This document shows, one piece after another, positions 7,475 to 9,848 of a DNA stretch of 9,848 bases. The translations under genes were made by a program, and so were the position numbers. Positions within the stretch are counted from its first letter, which is position 1, and each line of letters opens with the position of its first letter. The stretch is from Mycoplasmataceae bacterium (GTDB taxonomy: Bacteria > Bacillota_I > Bacilli_A > Mycoplasmatales > Mycoplasmoidaceae). Location of the stretch: positions 1-9,848 of the forward strand of contig JAHHTI010000042.1 in the NCBI GenBank assembly GCA_020024735.1, read 5' to 3'. Under the pieces are notes generated by a model that was not told where the DNA came from, did not search any database, and saw nothing but the letters and a program-made list of their open reading frames with translations.

Positions 7475-7501
7475 CCCAAATTGTAAAAACAACAATTTGG
7501 G
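7475..7501. repeat. 10-bp inverted repeat in the fakA/surface-protein divergent gap
   Basis: CCCAAATTGT (7475-7484) and ACAATTTGGG (7492-7501) are perfect inverted copies around a 7-base loop (AAAAACA). Neither strand has a T-run directly after the stem, and no gene ends here, so it is not an obvious terminator. It could be an operator for a dimeric regulator, an RNA hairpin or a recombination site. None of these is shown by the sequence. Confidence 0.75.
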
Positions 7502-7596
7502 TGTCGTTTCACTAGTCACTTTTTGGATATTTTTTCTAGTTTTATTTTCCTTTTTTTAACTCTAATTTTCCCTTTTGAAACTGAATTTTTTACTTG

Positions 7597-7607
7597 TGGA
7601 TTATCCA
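7597..7607. repeat. 11-base palindrome TGGATTATCCA upstream of the surface protein
   Basis: TGGAT and ATCCA flank a central T at 7602. The site lies about 18 bases upstream of the probable -10 box of the surface-protein gene, where an operator could act. It also contains two overlapping, opposed sequences one base away from the DnaA box consensus (TGTGGATTA at 7595-7603 and TTATCCAAA at 7601-7609). Confidence 0.5.
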
Positions 7608-7624
7608 AATATTAAATTTTTTAA

Positions 7625-7630
7625 TATAAA
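7625..7630 (+). promoter_or_regulatory. Candidate -10 box of the surface-protein gene
   Basis: TATAAA lies 11 bases before the ATG at 7642, again implying a very short leader. No Shine-Dalgarno site is visible. An out-of-frame ATG at 7637 lies just upstream of the true start. Confidence 0.4.
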
Positions 7631-7641
7631 ATTAAAATGAT

Positions 7642-9848
7642 ATGAAGAAATGAAAAATTGCTACTGTTATTGCTGGTACATTAATTCTTATTGGAGGTGT
7701 TGCAATAGGTATAACTTATTTAGCTCTTCATCATCAAGAACAAGTTACTACTCCTTCTCAACCATCAACACCAAGTAATCCTTCACCATCTTTACCAGAA
7801 ACTCCTTCTAAACCTGAAAAACCTGTTAATCCGAACCCACAACCACCACATCCAAATCCAACTCCGAACCCTACACCTCTTCCTAGTTTAGAGAATGTAT
7901 CTATTAATTTTGAAGGTCCACAACTATTTCAAGAAGATGACACAATCAAAATAGTAGCATCAATTACTCCTAATAATTTAAAGAATATTACTTATCTATG
8001 GGAATTTGACGACGGAACTGCTGTACCTAATGCTACTAATAGTCCAAATTTATCTATCATTGCTAAATTAGCAGATAAAAATAAGAAAATAAGAGTAAAA
8101 GTTACTTATCAAAACCACACAATCACCAGTAATTCTTTAACATTATCTATTGTTACTAAACCGTTGCCACCAACAGAACCATTACCTACTTATACTTTAA
8201 AAGTTGATAATTTAAAATCTCACTACGAAGTTTTTAATCAACAACAACTAGCTGTTCATTTATCTCCTGAATTACCTGATGCTTACTATGAATGAGAATG
8301 TAATGATAAAAATATTACTTTAACAAACACTAATACATCTCAAGTTAGTTTTGCAGCTACTCGTCCTAAAGCATATGTCTTCAAGATAAACGCTTATAAA
8401 AATAAACAAAAAACTGAACTATTAGATTCTCAAACAATCGGTGTTAATATTGACCATATGTATGGATTTTTAAGTGGTTTTAATACTGATTTCAATTACA
8501 TTCAAACCAATGATCCTATTGATTTTAATACAATAATTCCACAAATTACTTCTGCTTTACCACAAAAAATTCAAGCACTAGAACTACAAAATTTATTAAA
8601 TGAATGAGCACAAAGATATATGCAAACTTTTAATGTTTCTAGAGGTAATACAACTACTACTAAAATTGTCAAAAATACTTTGTCAGTCAATAAAAATCTC
8701 CAAGTTAATGGGGAAATTGAAATGCAATTTACTTGAAAAAAAGATATGAGTGCCTTGCTAGTTCCAGAGAAAAGAGTTGTAGGTGATAGTGAAAGTTATA
8801 CTTACATTTTTAACAACACTCCTCTAACTCCTTACATTGATAAATCTTTACATAATCATTTAGCTTTTTGTTTACCTAATGTCACATTAGAAAAAAAGGT
8901 ATCATCAAGCGCTAAAGATGTACCTTCTTATCACTTACGTTTTATGAACCAAAGAATTAGATTAAATAACTTAAATCATTTATCTATTACTTTTAATAAT
9001 TCTCTTTTCAATCAAAATCCAATGCAGTTTTTAGAAACCTCTTATACCTATCAAATGGCTAATAATAATGAAAAGCAATTTATTTTAGAAGTACTACAAA
9101 AATTAATCCAAAAAGATGTAGAAGTTCTTATTGCTGGTGAAAATCCTTTGCCTCACTTCTCTAGTATTACTGCTCCTATTTTTAAGATTAATTTATCAAA
9201 AAACTACACTATATCAAAACCTATCTTAAATAACTTACCTAATGATTGAAAGAGTAGTTTTTACTTTTTAAAAGGTTCAACTGATAGCTTTGTATTAAAC
9301 AATAATATTCTTTATATTAAAACTACTGGTGCTATTAATCATTCTATTCCTGCGAACTCATCTGTAATAGATGTAACTACTAATAAACCTTATACCGAAC
9401 TTTATTCATCATTTATTAATATTAATGATTGATATACAGGATTAGATGTTATTAAAGATACACTTATTGCTAATAATCAAGCTAGCATTAAGCAAAATTG
9501 ATTAAATTATTTAAGTACTCTTGATGATCGTCGAAAAGCTCAAGCTATCTATGCTTTCTCTTTACCTTTTGTTAGTTATGGAATGCAAAAAGCTGAGGCT
9601 AGTGAAACCTTAGGATATGTTAGTAAAAAAGTATTATGTGAAGGATATGCTAACATTTTTAGATATATAGGTTCTATTTTAAATATCTCTTCTTTATTAG
9701 TAACTGGATTAGTAGACAATAATGCTCAACCTGGACAAACTGAAAAAGGGCGACATGCTTGAAATTTAATCCAAATTAATAGTAATTGATTATGGTGTGA
9801 TCCAACTTGAGATGATTCTATTCTTCCTAATTCTCCTGATTACTCAGA
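7642..9848 (+). CDS. Membrane-anchored surface protein with PKD/Ig-like regions and a transglutaminase-like domain (partial, runs off the window)
   Basis: The first 735 residues are visible, with no stop other than UGA, read as Trp. MKKWKIATVIAGT begins a hydrophobic segment (about 6-28) with no lipobox Cys, so it is a signal anchor or uncleaved signal peptide rather than a lipoprotein signal. A Pro/Asn/Ser/Thr-rich stalk follows (about 37-82). Two Ig/PKD-like regions come next, marked by YLWEFDDG (118-125) and YYEWECND (215-222). A long region of unrecognised sequence leads to a transglutaminase-like core: VLCEGYA with Cys666, GRHAWN with His705 and WCDPTWDD with Asp720, the expected catalytic triad in order. 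Such domains act as cysteine proteases, transglutaminases or related acyl-transfer enzymes; the substrate is unknown, perhaps a host or cell-surface protein. Both UGA and UGG encode Trp. The C-terminus is outside the window. Confidence 0.87.

Noticed and set aside
7595..7609. A chromosomal replication origin
   Set aside because: Only two overlapping near-matches to the DnaA box are present, with no cluster and no dnaA or dnaN nearby.
7744..7890. Tandem repeat or CRISPR-like array in the proline-rich stretch
   Set aside because: It is simple Pro/Asn/Ser/Thr coding sequence in frame with the surface protein; there are no equal-length repeats and spacers.

Overview
The window reads as chromosomal DNA of a mollicute, a mycoplasma in the broad sense and plausibly of the Mycoplasmopsis/Metamycoplasma type. 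It is very AT-rich with compact intergenic regions. Four of its seven genes are only readable if UGA is tryptophan (genetic code 4). Several of those UGA codons fall on residues that are nearly invariant in their families, such as the Trp in the ATPase motif LIDEWQ and the Trp in the cysteinyl-tRNA synthetase motif GWHSEC. Conventional stop-codon ORF calling breaks these genes into fragments, but each reads through as one intact frame. The genus is an inference.

Layout, left to right. (1) Positions 10-1284 (+): an AAA-type ATPase of the DUF4143 family with a C-terminal PD-(D/E)XK-like domain. (2) Positions 1496-2659 (+): a C5-cytosine DNA methyltransferase that closely resembles the mollicute CpG enzymes M.MpeI and M.SssI as I remember them. 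It has no restriction partner in view and an unusually CpG-dense start region. (3) Positions 2707-4715 (-): cysS and rlmB, a translation pair whose stop and start overlap (TAATG). (4) Positions 4792-5574 (+): a classical short-chain dehydrogenase that resembles clostridial 7-alpha-hydroxysteroid dehydrogenase. It diverges from cysS and has the only textbook Shine-Dalgarno site here. (5) A bidirectional hairpin terminator at 5599-5627. (6) Positions 5667-7403 (-): fakA, the fatty acid kinase subunit with a DhaL/DAK2 domain. (7) A 238-base divergent gap holding a 10-bp inverted repeat and a short palindrome. (8) Positions 7642 to the window edge (+): a membrane-anchored surface protein with a proline-rich stalk, two PKD/Ig-like regions and a transglutaminase-like Cys-His-Asp domain, cut off by the window end.

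The housekeeping part (cysS, rlmB, fakA) serves translation and the use of host fatty acids. The rest looks accessory: the ATPase and solitary methyltransferase, the possibly acquired dehydrogenase, and the surface protein facing the host. A shared feature is start architecture. For cysS, fakA, the methyltransferase and perhaps the surface protein, a -10-like hexamer sits only 7-11 bases before the ATG, which implies leaderless or nearly leaderless mRNAs. The dehydrogenase has a normal leader and a strong ribosome binding site. I see no rRNA, tRNA, CRISPR array, transposase or phage gene.
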